Shown in pieces: positions 18,956 through 27,689 of a stretch of DNA of 64,000 bases. Made by a program: the position numbers and the translations under genes. Source of the stretch: Frigoribacterium sp. Leaf186 (GTDB lineage: Bacteria; Actinomycetota; Actinomycetes; Actinomycetales; Microbacteriaceae); assembly GCF_001423905.1 (NCBI RefSeq), contig NZ_LMPQ01000010.1:678448-742447 (forward strand), in the 5' to 3' direction. The notes beneath the pieces were generated by a model. It ran no database searches. It saw nothing but the letters and a program-made list of their open reading frames with translations, and had not been told where the DNA came from. Each line of letters opens with the position of its first letter. Position 1 is the stretch's first letter.

Positions 18956-19354
18956 ATGCACCAGTACGAACTGATGGTCATCCTGGACCCCGAGATCGAT
19001 GAGCGCACCGTCGCCCCGAGCTTGGACAAGTTCCTCAACGTCATCCGCAACGACGGTGGCACCGTCGACAACGTCGACATCTGGGGACGCCGCCGTCTGG
19101 CCTACGAGATCAACAAGAAGACCGAGGGCATCTACGCCGTCGTCAACCTGACCTCGAACCCGGCCGCCACGGTCGAGCTCGACCGCCAGCTGGGTCTCTC
19201 CGAGGCCGTGCTGCGCACCAAGGTCCTGCGTGCCGAAGAGGCGATCGCCATGGTCGCCGCCGCCAAGAAGGTCAGCGACGAGAAGGCCGCCCGCAAGGCC
19301 GCCAACGCCGCCGCCGCCCCGGCTGCTCCCGCCGCCGAGAAGGCTGCCGAGTAG
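18956..19354 (+). CDS. rpsF: Ribosomal protein S6
   Basis: Small-subunit protein of 132 aa ([20 protein letters not shown]) with the family core [20 protein letters not shown] and an Ala/Glu-rich tail. GGAGGT at 18941-18946 sets the start. It heads the rpsF-ssb-rpsR-rplI operon; ssb follows after 4 bases. Confidence 0.97.
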   Translation: MHQYELMVILDPEIDERTVAPSLDKFLNVIRNDGGTVDNVDIWGRRRLAYEINKKTEGIYAVVNLTSNPAATVELDRQLGLSEAVLRTKVLRAEEAIAMVAAAKKVSDEKAARKAANAAAAPAAPAAEKAAE

Positions 19355-19358
19355 TCCG

Positions 19359-19937
19359 ATGGCTGGCGAGACCGTCATCACAGTGGTGGGCAACCTCACC
19401 AGTGACCCCGAGCTGCGCTACACGCAGAACGGGCTCGCGGTCGCGAACTTCACCATCGCGTCGACCCCCCGCACGTTCGACCGCGCGTCGAACGAGTGGA
19501 AGGACGGCGAGGCGCTCTTCCTCCGTGCCAGCGTGTGGCGCGAGTTCGGCGAGCACGTGGCCAGCAGCCTCACCAAGGGCAGCCGGGTCATCGCTCAGGG
19601 CCGACTCAAGCAGCGCTCGTACGAGACCAAAGAGGGCGAGAAGCGCACCAGCATGGAGCTCGAGATCGACGAGATCGGCCCCTCGCTGCGTTACGCGACC
19701 GCTCAGGTGACCCGCGCCTCCTCGTCCCGCGACGGCGCTGCCGGTGGCGGCTCCTTCGGGGGCGGCAACGGTGGCGGCGGTGGCGGCCGTGGTGGCCAGC
19801 CGGCTCAGGTCGGCGGCGGTCAGGCGCAAGAACCGTGGGGTCAGCCCGCCGGCGGCCAGGGTGGCAACACCTCGGGCGGCGACGTCTGGAACACCCCCGG
19901 TGGCAACGGCACCTACAACGACGAGACGCCCTTCTAG
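19359..19937 (+). CDS. ssb: Single-stranded DNA-binding protein
   Basis: Binds and protects single-stranded DNA during replication and repair. The 192 aa consist of an N-terminal OB fold ([20 protein letters not shown] to about residue 115), a long Gly/Gln-rich linker and the acidic tip NDETPF that recruits partner proteins. A dispersed repeat lies in frame exactly at the junction of OB fold and linker, read as TRASSS. Confidence 0.96.
   Translation: MAGETVITVVGNLTSDPELRYTQNGLAVANFTIASTPRTFDRASNEWKDGEALFLRASVWREFGEHVASSLTKGSRVIAQGRLKQRSYETKEGEKRTSMELEIDEIGPSLRYATAQVTRASSSRDGAAGGGSFGGGNGGGGGGRGGQPAQVGGGQAQEPWGQPAGGQGGNTSGGDVWNTPGGNGTYNDETPF
19708..19727 (+). repeat. Dispersed repeat inside ssb
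   Basis: TGACCCGCGCCTCCTCGTCC, read as TRASSS where the SSB OB fold ends and the flexible linker begins. The same 17-base core with the same reading occurs in the LacI-type gene at 22274. Confidence 0.7.
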
Positions 19938-19988
19938 GCCTGTCGTTCCCCCTTTTAGAACTTCTTCATTCATCGAAAGTAGAAACCA

Positions 19989-20249
19989 ATGGCTGGAAAG
20001 AGCAGCGGCGACCGCCGCAAGCCCCTCCGCGGCAAGGGCGGCAAGAACGCCGCTCCCGCGAAGTCGATCCGCGTCGGTGTCATCGACTACAAAGACGTCG
20101 CGACCCTGCGCAAGTTCATCTCGGAGCGTGGAAAGATCCGCGCCCGTCGCATCACCGGCGTCTCCGTCCAGGAGCAGCGCCTCATCGCCCGTGCCGTGAA
20201 GAACGCCCGTGAGATGGCGCTCCTCCCCTACGCCGGCTCCGGCCGCTGA
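19989..20249 (+). CDS. rpsR: Ribosomal protein S18
   Basis: 86-residue basic ribosomal protein (S6 partner) with the core [19 protein letters not shown] and [23 protein letters not shown]. It lacks the zinc-binding cysteines of some actinobacterial S18 paralogues, so it is the zinc-free form. It sits 51 bases after ssb. Confidence 0.97.
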   Translation: MAGKSSGDRRKPLRGKGGKNAAPAKSIRVGVIDYKDVATLRKFISERGKIRARRITGVSVQEQRLIARAVKNAREMALLPYAGSGR

Positions 20250-20263
20250 TCGGAAGGACCACC

Positions 20264-20716
20264 ATGTCGAAGGTAATCCTGACCCACGAGGTCTCCGGCC
20301 TCGGTTCCGCCGGTGACGTCGTCGACGTCAAGAACGGCTACGCCCGCAACTACCTGGTGCCCCAGGGCTTCGCCGTGGCGTGGAGCCGCGGCGGCGAGAA
20401 GCAGGTCGCGCAGATCCGCACGGCCCGCGAGACCCGCGAGCTCAAGACGATCGAAGAGGCCCACGACCTCAAGCAGCGTCTCGAGGCCCAGAAGATCCGC
20501 CTCACGGTGAAGACCGGTGCCGACGGCCGACTGTTCGGCTCGGTCCGCCCGGCCGACGTCGCCGACGCGGTCAGCGCCCAGGGCGTCGCGACGATCGACA
20601 AGCGCAAGGTCGAGATCCCCTCGACCATCAAGGTGACGGGTGAGCACGAAGCCACCCTCCGCCTGCGCGAGGACGTCATCGCGACGATCACGCTGACGGT
20701 CGTCTCGGCCAAGTAG
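20264..20716 (+). CDS. rplI: Ribosomal protein L9
   Basis: 150-residue large-subunit protein with the signature [20 protein letters not shown], a central helix and a C-terminal domain ([16 protein letters not shown]). It is the last gene of the rpsF operon; a hairpin terminator follows. Confidence 0.97.
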   Translation: MSKVILTHEVSGLGSAGDVVDVKNGYARNYLVPQGFAVAWSRGGEKQVAQIRTARETRELKTIEEAHDLKQRLEAQKIRLTVKTGADGRLFGSVRPADVADAVSAQGVATIDKRKVEIPSTIKVTGEHEATLRLREDVIATITLTVVSAK

Positions 20717-20763
20717 CACCCGGGCGCTCCGGCGCCTCGGCGCCTCGGCGCCTGCTGTACGCG

Positions 20764-20795
20764 AGAGCGGCGGTCCCCTCGGGGGCCGCCGCTCT
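20764..20795 (+). terminator. Terminator of the rpsF-ssb-rpsR-rplI operon
   Basis: AGAGCGGCGG (20764-20773) pairs perfectly with CCGCCGCTCT (20786-20795), with further C/G pairing inside the loop; TTCTGC follows. Confidence 0.8.
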
Positions 20796-20840
20796 TCTGC
20801 GTGCCGGGGTGCGGTGCCGGCCGTCGGGTCGGCTCGCGAT

Positions 20841-20900
20841 GAACCCCGTTCACGAAGATGAACCCCGTTTTCTCGGGGTTCGTCTTCGTGAACGGGGTTC
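20841..20900. repeat. Long palindrome type A, copy 1
   Basis: Arms of 27 bases (20841-20867 and 20874-20900) with one mismatch and a six-base loop TTTTCT. The arm begins GAACCCCGTTCACGAAGATG. A second copy with almost the same arms lies at 27576-27634, beyond the ribose operon. Confidence 0.85.
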
Positions 20901-20922
20901 TTCTCGTGGTGTGCCGGGGGGA

Positions 20923-20966
20923 CGAGGAGGCGCGGGGCGGCTGGGGCGGGAGCCGCGCCTCCTCGG
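20923..20966. repeat. Inverted pair of dispersed repeats
   Basis: CGAGGAGGCGCGG (20923-20935) faces CCGCGCCTCCTCGG (20953-20966) and can form a hairpin between palindromes A1 and B1. Confidence 0.7.
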
Positions 20967-20985
20967 GGCGTCCTCTGGTCGCCAT

Positions 20986-21045
20986 GAACCCGGTTTCGAA
21001 CGATGAGCCCGTTCGCAACCGGGTTCTTCGTTCGAAACCGGGCTC
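20986..21045. repeat. Long palindrome type B, copy 1
   Basis: GAACCCGGTTTCGAACGA (20986-21003) pairs with 21028-21045 with one mismatch, enclosing a further imperfect CCCG/CGGG stem. Copy 2 lies at 27690-27749. Confidence 0.8.
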
Positions 21046-21189
21046 TTCGGCTTCGGCATCGGCAGAGGGGCGAGCAGAGGCATGGGCGGGCGCAAGGCAC
21101 GGGGGGCAGCAGGGGCATGAGCAGACGCGAGGCAGAGGCCGACGCAGAGGGGTGCGTGTGGCAGCGGGAGGGCGCGAGGCGGGTTCGCG

Positions 21190-21218
21190 TTGACAGGGCG
21201 CGGTGGCTCGTCTACTGT
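21190..21218 (+). promoter_or_regulatory. Promoter of the lacI-rbs operon
   Basis: TTGACA (21190-21195) and TACTGT (21213-21218) are separated by 17 bases. The perfect -35 box and adjacent operators make this a strong candidate. Confidence 0.75.
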
Positions 21219-21250
21219 CGTGGAATCGGTTCCATGGAATCGATTCCACG
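21219..21250. promoter_or_regulatory. Double LacI-family operator
   Basis: Two abutting 14-base palindromes, TGGAATCGGTTCCA (21221-21234) and TGGAATCGATTCCA (21235-21248), together form a 32-base palindrome with one mismatch. They cover the expected start of transcription directly after the -10 box. The central CG dyad and symmetric half-sites are typical of LacI-family operators, so the product of the next gene probably represses its own operon. Confidence 0.75.
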
Positions 21251-21287
21251 ACGAACCAGCAACACCACTACGACGAGGTAGAGCCCG

Positions 21288-22361
21288 ATGAACACCGTGA
21301 CGATCAGGGACGTGGCGCAGCGCGCCGGCGTCTCGGCCGCGACGGCGTCCCGGGTCCTGTCGGGCAACCCCGCGACGTCGCCCGAGGCCCGCTCGCAGGT
21401 CGAGCAGGCCGCCCGCGAGCTCGACTTCCGCCCGAACGCGCAGGCCCGGGCGCTGCGCTCCACGCGGTCCGACACGGTCGGGCTGCTCGTCTCCGACGTC
21501 CGCAATCCGTTCTTCGCCGACCTCGCCCACACCATCGAGCAGTCGCTGCTCGAGCTCGGCTACGTCACCCTGCTCGGCAACGCCAACGAGAACCGCGCCC
21601 AGCAGGACCGCTACCTCGACACCCTCATCTCGCGCCGCGTCGACGGCGTCATCGTCGCCCCCCAGGGCACCGACTCGGCCAGCATCGACTCGCTGCTCGC
21701 CCGCGAGGTGCCGACCGTGTTCGTCGACCGGACGATCCCGGGCGTCGACGTGCCGAGCGTGACGACCGACAGCACCCCGGGCATCCGGGCCGCCGTGGAG
21801 CACCTGGTCGACCTCGGCCACGAGCGCGTCGGCTACGTCGCCGGGCCGCAGAGCGTGTCGACGGGCCGCGAGCGACTCGAGGCGTGGACCGCCGCGGCCG
21901 CCGAGCTCGGCCTCAGCGCCGACCCCGACCTGGTCTACGTCGGCGACTTCCAGTCGGCCAGTGGTTCGGCCGCGGTGCACGCGCTGTTCGAGCTGGGCGA
22001 GCCGCCGACGGCGATCCTCGCCGCGGACAGCCTCATGGCCGTCGGAGCCATCGCCATGCTCAACCGCCTCGGCATGCGCATGGGCACCGACGTCTCGGTG
22101 ATCGCCTTCGACGACATCGAATGGTTCTCGCTGCTCGACCCGGCCCTGACCGTCATCGCGCACAGCGTCGAGGAGATGGGCCGCATCGCCGTCCAGCTGC
22201 TGCACGAGGTCATCGACGGGTTCACCCCCGAGTCGGTCGTGCTGCCCAGCGAACTGATCGTGCGCGAGTCGACGACCCGCGCCTCCTCGTCCCCCACAGA
22301 CCCGGCCGGCCCGACAGACCCGACCGGCCCCACCACACCCCGACCCCTCGGTAGGAACTGA
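21288..22361 (+). CDS. LacI-family transcriptional repressor (RbsR-like)
   Basis: 357 aa. The N-terminal helix-turn-helix and hinge read VTIRDVAQRAGVSAATASRV, with PNAQARALRS closing the hinge. A periplasmic-binding-protein-like effector domain follows (VGLLVSDVRNPFFADLA, DDIEWFSLLDPALTVI). As first gene of a ribose-type operon it probably senses ribose or a related sugar. The last 30 residues are a Thr/Pro/Gly-rich tail beginning at an in-frame dispersed repeat (TRASSS), so the normal C-terminus is probably near residue 327. Confidence 0.85.
   Translation: MNTVTIRDVAQRAGVSAATASRVLSGNPATSPEARSQVEQAARELDFRPNAQARALRSTRSDTVGLLVSDVRNPFFADLAHTIEQSLLELGYVTLLGNANENRAQQDRYLDTLISRRVDGVIVAPQGTDSASIDSLLAREVPTVFVDRTIPGVDVPSVTTDSTPGIRAAVEHLVDLGHERVGYVAGPQSVSTGRERLEAWTAAAAELGLSADPDLVYVGDFQSASGSAAVHALFELGEPPTAILAADSLMAVGAIAMLNRLGMRMGTDVSVIAFDDIEWFSLLDPALTVIAHSVEEMGRIAVQLLHEVIDGFTPESVVLPSELIVRESTTRASSSPTDPAGPTDPTGPTTPRPLGRN
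22274..22290 (+). repeat. Dispersed repeat in the 3' end of the lacI-type gene
   Basis: GACCCGCGCCTCCTCGT, read as TRASSS at the start of the repressor's low-complexity C-terminal tail. Confidence 0.7.
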
Positions 22362-22363
22362 CC

Positions 22364-23881
22364 ATGCCCCCTTCGATCGACGACGATCGCCCCCTGCTCA
22401 CGCTCGAGAACGTGAGCAAGTCGTTCGGCCCCGTGCGGGTCATCGACGACGTCACCGTGCACGTCCGGCCCGGCAAGGTGCAGGTGCTGCTCGGTGAGAA
22501 CGGCGCCGGCAAGTCCACCCTGATCAAGATGATGTCGGGCGTGTACCAGCCCGACTCCGGCCGCGTGCTGGTCGACGGCGAGGCCGTCCACCTGCCGAAC
22601 ACGCACGCCGCCGAGAAGCTCGGCATCGCGACGATCCACCAAGAGCTGAACCTCGTCGCGTCGCTCAGCGTCGCCGAGAACGTGATGATGGGGCGGTTCC
22701 CGACGCGATTCGGCCTCGTCGACCGCAGAGAGCTGAAGAAGCGCGCCCGTGCGGCCCTCGACCTGATCGGGCTCGACGTCGACGTCGACTCGAAGGTCGG
22801 CGAGCTCGGCATCGCCCGCCAGCAACTGGTCGAGATCGCGAAGGCGTTGAGCATCGACGCGCGCATCCTCATCCTCGACGAGCCGACCGCGGCGCTGACC
22901 CGCCACGAGACCGAGATCCTCTTCCGCGTCGTCGAGCAGCTGCGGGCCCGCGGCGTCGGCATGCTGTTCATCAGCCACCACCTCGACGAGATCGCCGAGA
23001 TCGGCGACACCGTGGCCGTGCTGCGCGACGGCGCGTTCGTCGCCGAGCTGCCCGCCTCGACCGACGAAGACGAACTCGTCCGCCTGATGGTCGGCCGCGA
23101 CATCGAGCAGCAGTACCCGCGGACGCCCGGCAGCCAGGGCGACTCCCCCGTCGTGCTCGAGGTGCGTGGGCTGACCGGGTCGGTGTTCCGCGACGTGTCG
23201 TTCGACGTGCGGGCGGGCGAGGTGCTCGGCATCGCCGGGCTCGTCGGCGCCGGCCGCACCGAGGTCGTGCGGGCCGTGGCCGGGGTCGACAAGTACGACT
23301 CGGGCAGCGTGACCGTGCGCGGCAAGCGCCTGAAGAAGGGCGACGTCGCCGGGGCCATCGCCGCAGGCGTCGGCCACGTGCCCGAGGACCGCAAGGCGCA
23401 GGGCCTCGTGCTGGGCGCCTCCGTCAACGACAACCTCGGCTACGCGACGCTCGCGTCCAGCGCGAAGGCCGGCCTGGTCGACTTCGCCGGGCAGCGCGCC
23501 AAGGCCGACGAGGTCGCCTCGACCCTGCGGATCCGCATGCGCGACATCGACCAAGAGATCGGCTCGCTGTCGGGCGGCAACCAGCAGAAGGCCGTGTTCG
23601 GCCGCTGGATCATCGCCGGCTCGACGGTGCTGCTGCTCGACGAGCCCACCCGCGGCGTCGACGTCGGCGCGAAGGTCGAGATCTACGAGCTGGTGAACCG
23701 CATCACCGACGCCGGAGGCGCGGTCGTGATGGTCAGCAGCGAACTACCCGAGGTGATGGGCATGAGCGACCGCATCCTCGTGATGCGCGACGGAGTCGTC
23801 GCCGGCGAGGTCGCCGCGGCCGACGCCACCCAAGACACGCTGATGACGCTCGCGGCGCGCGACGTCCCCCCGACGAACTGA
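22364..23881 (+). CDS. rbsA: Ribose-type sugar ABC transporter, double ATPase
   Basis: 505-residue ATPase with two nucleotide-binding domains that powers sugar uptake with the permease and binding protein downstream. The first domain has Walker A GENGAGKSTL and Walker B ILILDEPTAAL. The second has the degenerate P-loop GLVGAGRTE, signature LSGGNQQK and LLLDEPTRGVDVG. The start is 2 bases after the regulator. Ribose is the likely sugar because rbsK and rbsD follow, though other pentoses are possible. Confidence 0.9.
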   Translation: MPPSIDDDRPLLTLENVSKSFGPVRVIDDVTVHVRPGKVQVLLGENGAGKSTLIKMMSGVYQPDSGRVLVDGEAVHLPNTHAAEKLGIATIHQELNLVASLSVAENVMMGRFPTRFGLVDRRELKKRARAALDLIGLDVDVDSKVGELGIARQQLVEIAKALSIDARILILDEPTAALTRHETEILFRVVEQLRARGVGMLFISHHLDEIAEIGDTVAVLRDGAFVAELPASTDEDELVRLMVGRDIEQQYPRTPGSQGDSPVVLEVRGLTGSVFRDVSFDVRAGEVLGIAGLVGAGRTEVVRAVAGVDKYDSGSVTVRGKRLKKGDVAGAIAAGVGHVPEDRKAQGLVLGASVNDNLGYATLASSAKAGLVDFAGQRAKADEVASTLRIRMRDIDQEIGSLSGGNQQKAVFGRWIIAGSTVLLLDEPTRGVDVGAKVEIYELVNRITDAGGAVVMVSSELPEVMGMSDRILVMRDGVVAGEVAAADATQDTLMTLAARDVPPTN

Positions 23882-23912
23882 CCCGAGAAGCACGGACCGA
23901 GGAAGACACCCC

Positions 23913-24884
23913 ATGACCACCACCACCGTGAAGGCGCAGCGACGCTCCTTCGACATCAAGACCTTCCTGGCCGCGAACGGGGCCCTCGTCGGGCTCGTCG
24001 TGCTCTGCCTGGCCCTCTTCATCGCGACGCCGGACTTCTTGACCGGCCGCAACCTGCTGAACATCGGCATCCAGGTGTCGACCGTCGCCGTGCTGGCGTT
24101 CGGCATGACCTTCGTCATCGTCGCGGGCGGCATCGACCTCTCGGTCGGTTCGGTCGCCGCGCTGTCGGCGATGGTCTCCGGCTGGTTCTTCGCCACCGCG
24201 GGGCTGCCCGGCGGCCTGGCGCTCGCCCTCGGGCTCGGCACCGGACTCGTGGCCGGCCTGGTCAACGGCTTCGCCAGCGCGTACGGCAAGCTGCCATCGT
24301 TCATCGCGACGCTCGCCATGCTGAGCGTCGCGCGCGGCCTCACCCTGGTCGTCTCGGACGGTCGCCCGATCGCGACTCCCCCGGCCGTGTCCTTCCTCGG
24401 CGGCAACATCGGCCCGGTGCCCGTGCCGATCATCGTGCTCGTGCTGGCCGCGATCGTCGCGTCGTTCATCCTCAACCGCACCGTCATCGGCCGTTCGATG
24501 TACGCGGTCGGCGGCAACGCCGAGGCCGCGCGCCTCTCGGGCCTGCCGGTCAAGCGCATCGTCGTCACGGTCTTCGGCCTCGCCGGGCTGTTCGCGGCCT
24601 TGGCCGGCCTGCTGCTCGCCGGTCGCCTCGACTCGGCCCAACCGCAGGCGGCCTCGGGCTACGAGCTCGACGCCATCGCCGCGGTCGTCATCGGCGGCGC
24701 GAGCCTGGCCGGCGGCGTCGGTCGCATCTCGGGCACCATCATCGGCGCCCTGGTGCTCGTGGTCATCCGCAACGGCCTCAACCTGCTGAACGTCACGTCG
24801 TTCTGGCAGCAGGTCGTCATCGGCCTCGTCATCGCCCTGGCCGTGGGCGTCGACGTGCTGCGGCGCAAGACCCGCAGCAGCTGA
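23913..24884 (+). CDS. rbsC: Ribose-type sugar ABC transporter permease
   Basis: 323-residue inner-membrane permease with about 8-10 hydrophobic helices. Family signatures are TFVIVAGGIDLSVGSVAAL, MYAVGGNAEAARLSGL (coupling loop) and VIGGASLAGGVGRISGT. It lies 31 bases after the ATPase gene. Confidence 0.9.
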   Translation: MTTTTVKAQRRSFDIKTFLAANGALVGLVVLCLALFIATPDFLTGRNLLNIGIQVSTVAVLAFGMTFVIVAGGIDLSVGSVAALSAMVSGWFFATAGLPGGLALALGLGTGLVAGLVNGFASAYGKLPSFIATLAMLSVARGLTLVVSDGRPIATPPAVSFLGGNIGPVPVPIIVLVLAAIVASFILNRTVIGRSMYAVGGNAEAARLSGLPVKRIVVTVFGLAGLFAALAGLLLAGRLDSAQPQAASGYELDAIAAVVIGGASLAGGVGRISGTIIGALVLVVIRNGLNLLNVTSFWQQVVIGLVIALAVGVDVLRRKTRSS

Positions 24885-24931
24885 CCCGCCGGGCCCCGTC
24901 GAGGGCGCGGCCGCGCGGCACGCACCGACAG

Positions 24932-25063
24932 CCGAGGAGGCGCGGTGCGAGCCGGACGCGCGGCGTCGCGCCTCAGCGGAGCGGCGGCAGCTGCGGGGCC
25001 CGGCCCTGCGGCCGTCGCCGCGGCCACCGGCCCGTGTCTGCGCGAGCCGAGCCGCGCCTCCTG
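24932..25063. repeat. Inverted pair of dispersed repeats between rbsC and rbsB
   Basis: CCGAGGAGGCGCGG (24932-24945) and CCGCGCCTCCTG (25052-25063) face each other across about 106 bases in the only wide gap of the operon. The RNA could fold here and adjust the level of rbsB relative to rbsAC. Confidence 0.65.
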
Positions 25064-25115
25064 ATCTTCCCCTCCCTTTCCACCCTCACCACCCCAACCC
25101 CCCGAAGGACACACG

Positions 25116-26066
25116 ATGAAGTTGACCTCGTTCCGCAAGGCCGCCACCGTCACGGCGATCGCCGCCCTGGTCGCGACCGGCACCGCCGGCTGCAACCGCA
25201 CCCCCGCCGGAGAGGCGGACCGCCCCACGGTGGTCCTGTCGCTCAGCACCCTGAACAACCCGTTCTTCGTCGAACTGCGTGACGGCGCCACCGCCGAGGC
25301 GAAGAAGCAGAACGTCGACCTCGAGATCGTCGACGCCCAGAACGACTCGGCCACCCAGGCCAACCAGCTCGCCACGGCCGCCTCGACGGCCGACGCGGTC
25401 ATCTTGAACGCCGTCGACAGCGACGCCGCCGGCCCCGCCGCCGCCGCGCTGAACGACGCGAACGTGCCGATCGTGGCCGTCGACCGTGCCGTCAACGGCG
25501 CCGACGTCGCCTCGTTCGTCGCGAGCGACAACGTCGCCGGCGGCGAGCAGGCCGCCAAGGCCCTCGCCGAGGCGATCGGCGAGAAGGGCGAGGTCATCGT
25601 GCTGCAGGGCGTCGCGGGCACCTCGGCCAGCCGCGACCGCGGTGAGGGCTTCACCAAGGGCATCGCCGCCTACCCCGACATCACCGTCGTCGCGCAGCAG
25701 ACCGCCAACTTCGACCGCGCCACCGCGCTCGACGTGACGACCAACCTGCTGCAGGCGCACCCCGACGCGGTCGGCGTCTTCGCCGAGAACGACGAGATGG
25801 GCCTCGGCGCGATCCAGGCCCTCGGCTCGCGCGCCGGCACCGACGTCAAGGTCGCCGCGTTCGACGGCACCGAGGACGGCCTCAAGGCCATCGAGGCCGG
25901 TACGCTCTCGAGCACGATCGCGCAGCAGCCCGCCGAGCTCGGCGCCCTCGCGGTCGACCAGGCGGTCAAGGCGATCGACGGTGGCAGCGGCGACGACGGC
26001 CCCTCGGACCAGGCCGTCGAGGTCATCACCGTCACGAAGGAGAACGTGGGTGACTTCACCGAATGA
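25116..26066 (+). CDS. rbsB: Ribose-type substrate-binding lipoprotein
   Basis: 316 aa with a lipoprotein signal peptide ending in the lipobox TAGC (Cys near residue 27), then the two-lobed sugar-binding fold: VLSLSTLNNPFFVELRDGA, VIVLQGVAGTSASRDRGEGF, FAENDEMGLGAIQAL. It is extracellular, anchored to the membrane, and delivers the sugar to RbsC. It overlaps rbsK by four bases (ATGA). Confidence 0.9.
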   Translation: MKLTSFRKAATVTAIAALVATGTAGCNRTPAGEADRPTVVLSLSTLNNPFFVELRDGATAEAKKQNVDLEIVDAQNDSATQANQLATAASTADAVILNAVDSDAAGPAAAALNDANVPIVAVDRAVNGADVASFVASDNVAGGEQAAKALAEAIGEKGEVIVLQGVAGTSASRDRGEGFTKGIAAYPDITVVAQQTANFDRATALDVTTNLLQAHPDAVGVFAENDEMGLGAIQALGSRAGTDVKVAAFDGTEDGLKAIEAGTLSSTIAQQPAELGALAVDQAVKAIDGGSGDDGPSDQAVEVITVTKENVGDFTE

Positions 26067-27178
26067 CCGGTTCTGATGTGAGCGGTGCAGGCGACGCCAG
26101 CACGGCAGGAGGCGTGGGCGCGGTCGGCGCGGACGGGTCGGTACCGGCCGGTTCGGCTGGCGCGGCTGGCGCGGGTGGCTCCGTCGTCGTGGTCGGGTCG
26201 ATCAACGTCGACCAGGTCGTGACCGTCGACCGCCTGCCCCTGCCCGGCGAGACGTTGATCGGCTCGTCGATGACCCTCTCCCCCGGCGGCAAGGGCGCGA
26301 ACCAGGCCGTCGCGGCTGCTCGTCGCGGCGCCCGCACCGCGATGATCGGTGCCGTCGGCGACGACGGACGCGCCGACGACGCCCTGCCCTACCTCCGCTC
26401 GAGCGGTGTCGACGTCAGCGGCGTCGACACCGTGCCCGGGCCCACGGGCCTGGCCGTCGTCAGCGTCGGAGGCGACAGCGAGAACACGATCGTCGTCGTC
26501 CCCGGGGCGAACGGTGCCGTCGGTGCGTCGTTCGTCGCAGGGCACTCTGCTGCTCTGTCCGAGGCTGCGGTCGTCGTGTTGCAGGGGGAGATCCCCGTCG
26601 ACGGCATCGCCGCCGCGGTGCAGCACGCCGGAGGGCGCGTGGTGTTCAACCTCGCCCCGGTGATCGACGTGCCGGCGGACGTGGTGAAGGCCGCGGATCC
26701 GCTGGTCGTCAACGAGCACGAGGGTCGGCTGCTGTTGGCAGCGTGGGGCGCTGCCGCGTCTGGCGCGTCGGCCGCGTCGGCCGCCGTCTCGGACGAGGAG
26801 GCGCGGGTCGACGACGAGTCGGTCGTCGCCTCCCTGCGCGCCCAGGGGGTCACCTCGGTCGTCATGACCCGCGGTGCCGCCGGCGCGATCGTGTCTGACG
26901 CGTCCGGCACCGTGCTGGTGGCGTCGCCTCGCGTCGCGGCGGTCGACTCGTCCGGAGCAGGGGACGCCTTCGTCGGCGCCCTCGCCGCCGGGCTGGCCGC
27001 CGGGTCGTCGCTGCTCGAGGCCGCCCAGGACGCCGTGCGCGTCGGGGCCTACTCGGTCACGGGTGTGGGCACGCAGGCGTCGTACCCGACGCTGGACGAC
27101 GAGCTGCCTGCCGCGGCGGATGCCGCCTCGACGGAAGGGTCGGCGGATGCCGACTCGACTGCCGGGGTGACCTCGTGA
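26063..27178 (+). CDS. rbsK: Ribokinase (PfkB family) with low-complexity N-terminus
   Basis: Phosphorylates ribose to ribose 5-phosphate. The 371 aa exceed the usual 300-310. Residues 1-39 are a Gly/Ala/Ser/Val stretch before VVVVGSINVDQVVTV. Catalytic signature DSSGAGDAFVGALAAG and GGKGANQAVAAARRG are intact. A dispersed repeat lies in frame near residue 245 (EEARV) in an Ala/Ser-rich insert, and the C-terminus is also extended. The ATGA overlap with rbsB supports this start; an internal GTG just before the core is an alternative. Confidence 0.88.
   Translation: MTGSDVSGAGDASTAGGVGAVGADGSVPAGSAGAAGAGGSVVVVGSINVDQVVTVDRLPLPGETLIGSSMTLSPGGKGANQAVAAARRGARTAMIGAVGDDGRADDALPYLRSSGVDVSGVDTVPGPTGLAVVSVGGDSENTIVVVPGANGAVGASFVAGHSAALSEAAVVVLQGEIPVDGIAAAVQHAGGRVVFNLAPVIDVPADVVKAADPLVVNEHEGRLLLAAWGAAASGASAASAAVSDEEARVDDESVVASLRAQGVTSVVMTRGAAGAIVSDASGTVLVASPRVAAVDSSGAGDAFVGALAAGLAAGSSLLEAAQDAVRVGAYSVTGVGTQASYPTLDDELPAAADAASTEGSADADSTAGVTS
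26794..26810 (+). repeat. Dispersed repeat inside rbsK
   Basis: CGAGGAGGCGCGGGTCG, read as EEARV inside an Ala/Ser-rich insertion of ribokinase. Confidence 0.7.
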
Positions 27179-27558
27179 AGCGCGGCGGTCTGCTCAACGC
27201 GCAGCTGAACCACGCGGTGAGCGGTCTCGGTCACGGCGACCTCGTGGTCGTCGCCGACTGCGGCCTGCCCCTGCCGGCCGGAGTCCCCGTGGTCGACCTC
27301 GCCGTCGTCCACGGCCTGCCTGCCTTCGCCGACGTGCTCGACGCGCTGACGGCCGACGTGGTGTTCGAGGCCTGCACGGCCGCGGACGAGAGCCACGACT
27401 CCCCCGCCGGCGAGCAGATCACGTCCCGCTTCGACGACGTAGCCTACGTCTCGCACGACGAGCTGAAGCGGCTGTCGGGTGGGGCGCGCCTCCTCGTCCG
27501 GACGGGCGAGGCGACCCCGTACGCCAACGTCGTGCTGCGCTGCGGCGTCCCGTTCTGA
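27175..27558 (+). CDS. rbsD: D-ribose pyranase
   Basis: Speeds interconversion of pyranose and furanose ribose so ribokinase can use it. The 127 aa from GTG 27175 (overlapping rbsK, GTGA) start VKRGGLLNAQLNHAVSGLGH with the catalytic His and end EATPYANVVLRCGVPF, both diagnostic. A dispersed repeat (27485-27499) is read as ARLLVR near the C-terminus. Confidence 0.92.
   Translation: MKRGGLLNAQLNHAVSGLGHGDLVVVADCGLPLPAGVPVVDLAVVHGLPAFADVLDALTADVVFEACTAADESHDSPAGEQITSRFDDVAYVSHDELKRLSGGARLLVRTGEATPYANVVLRCGVPF
27485..27499 (+). repeat. Dispersed repeat inside rbsD
   Basis: CGCGCCTCCTCGTCC, read in a third frame as ARLLVR just before the conserved RbsD end. Confidence 0.55.
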
Positions 27559-27575
27559 GGCGCCTGCTCCCCCTC

Positions 27576-27634
27576 GAACCCCGTTCACGAAGGTGAACCC
27601 CGATCAATCGGGGTTCGTCTTCGTGAACGGGGTT
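27576..27634 (+). repeat. Long palindrome type A, copy 2 (terminator of rbs operon)
   Basis: Left arm 27576-27602, loop ATCAAT, right arm 27609-27634, with a single mismatch. The right arm runs into TTTTT, so here the palindrome looks like a factor-independent terminator 17 bases after rbsD. Almost identical arms occur at 20841-20900. Confidence 0.85.
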
Positions 27635-27689
27635 TTTCCACGTTCCCCCACTGTCCCTCCCCCCGGCCCGGCCGCGCCGGCCCGTCCAT

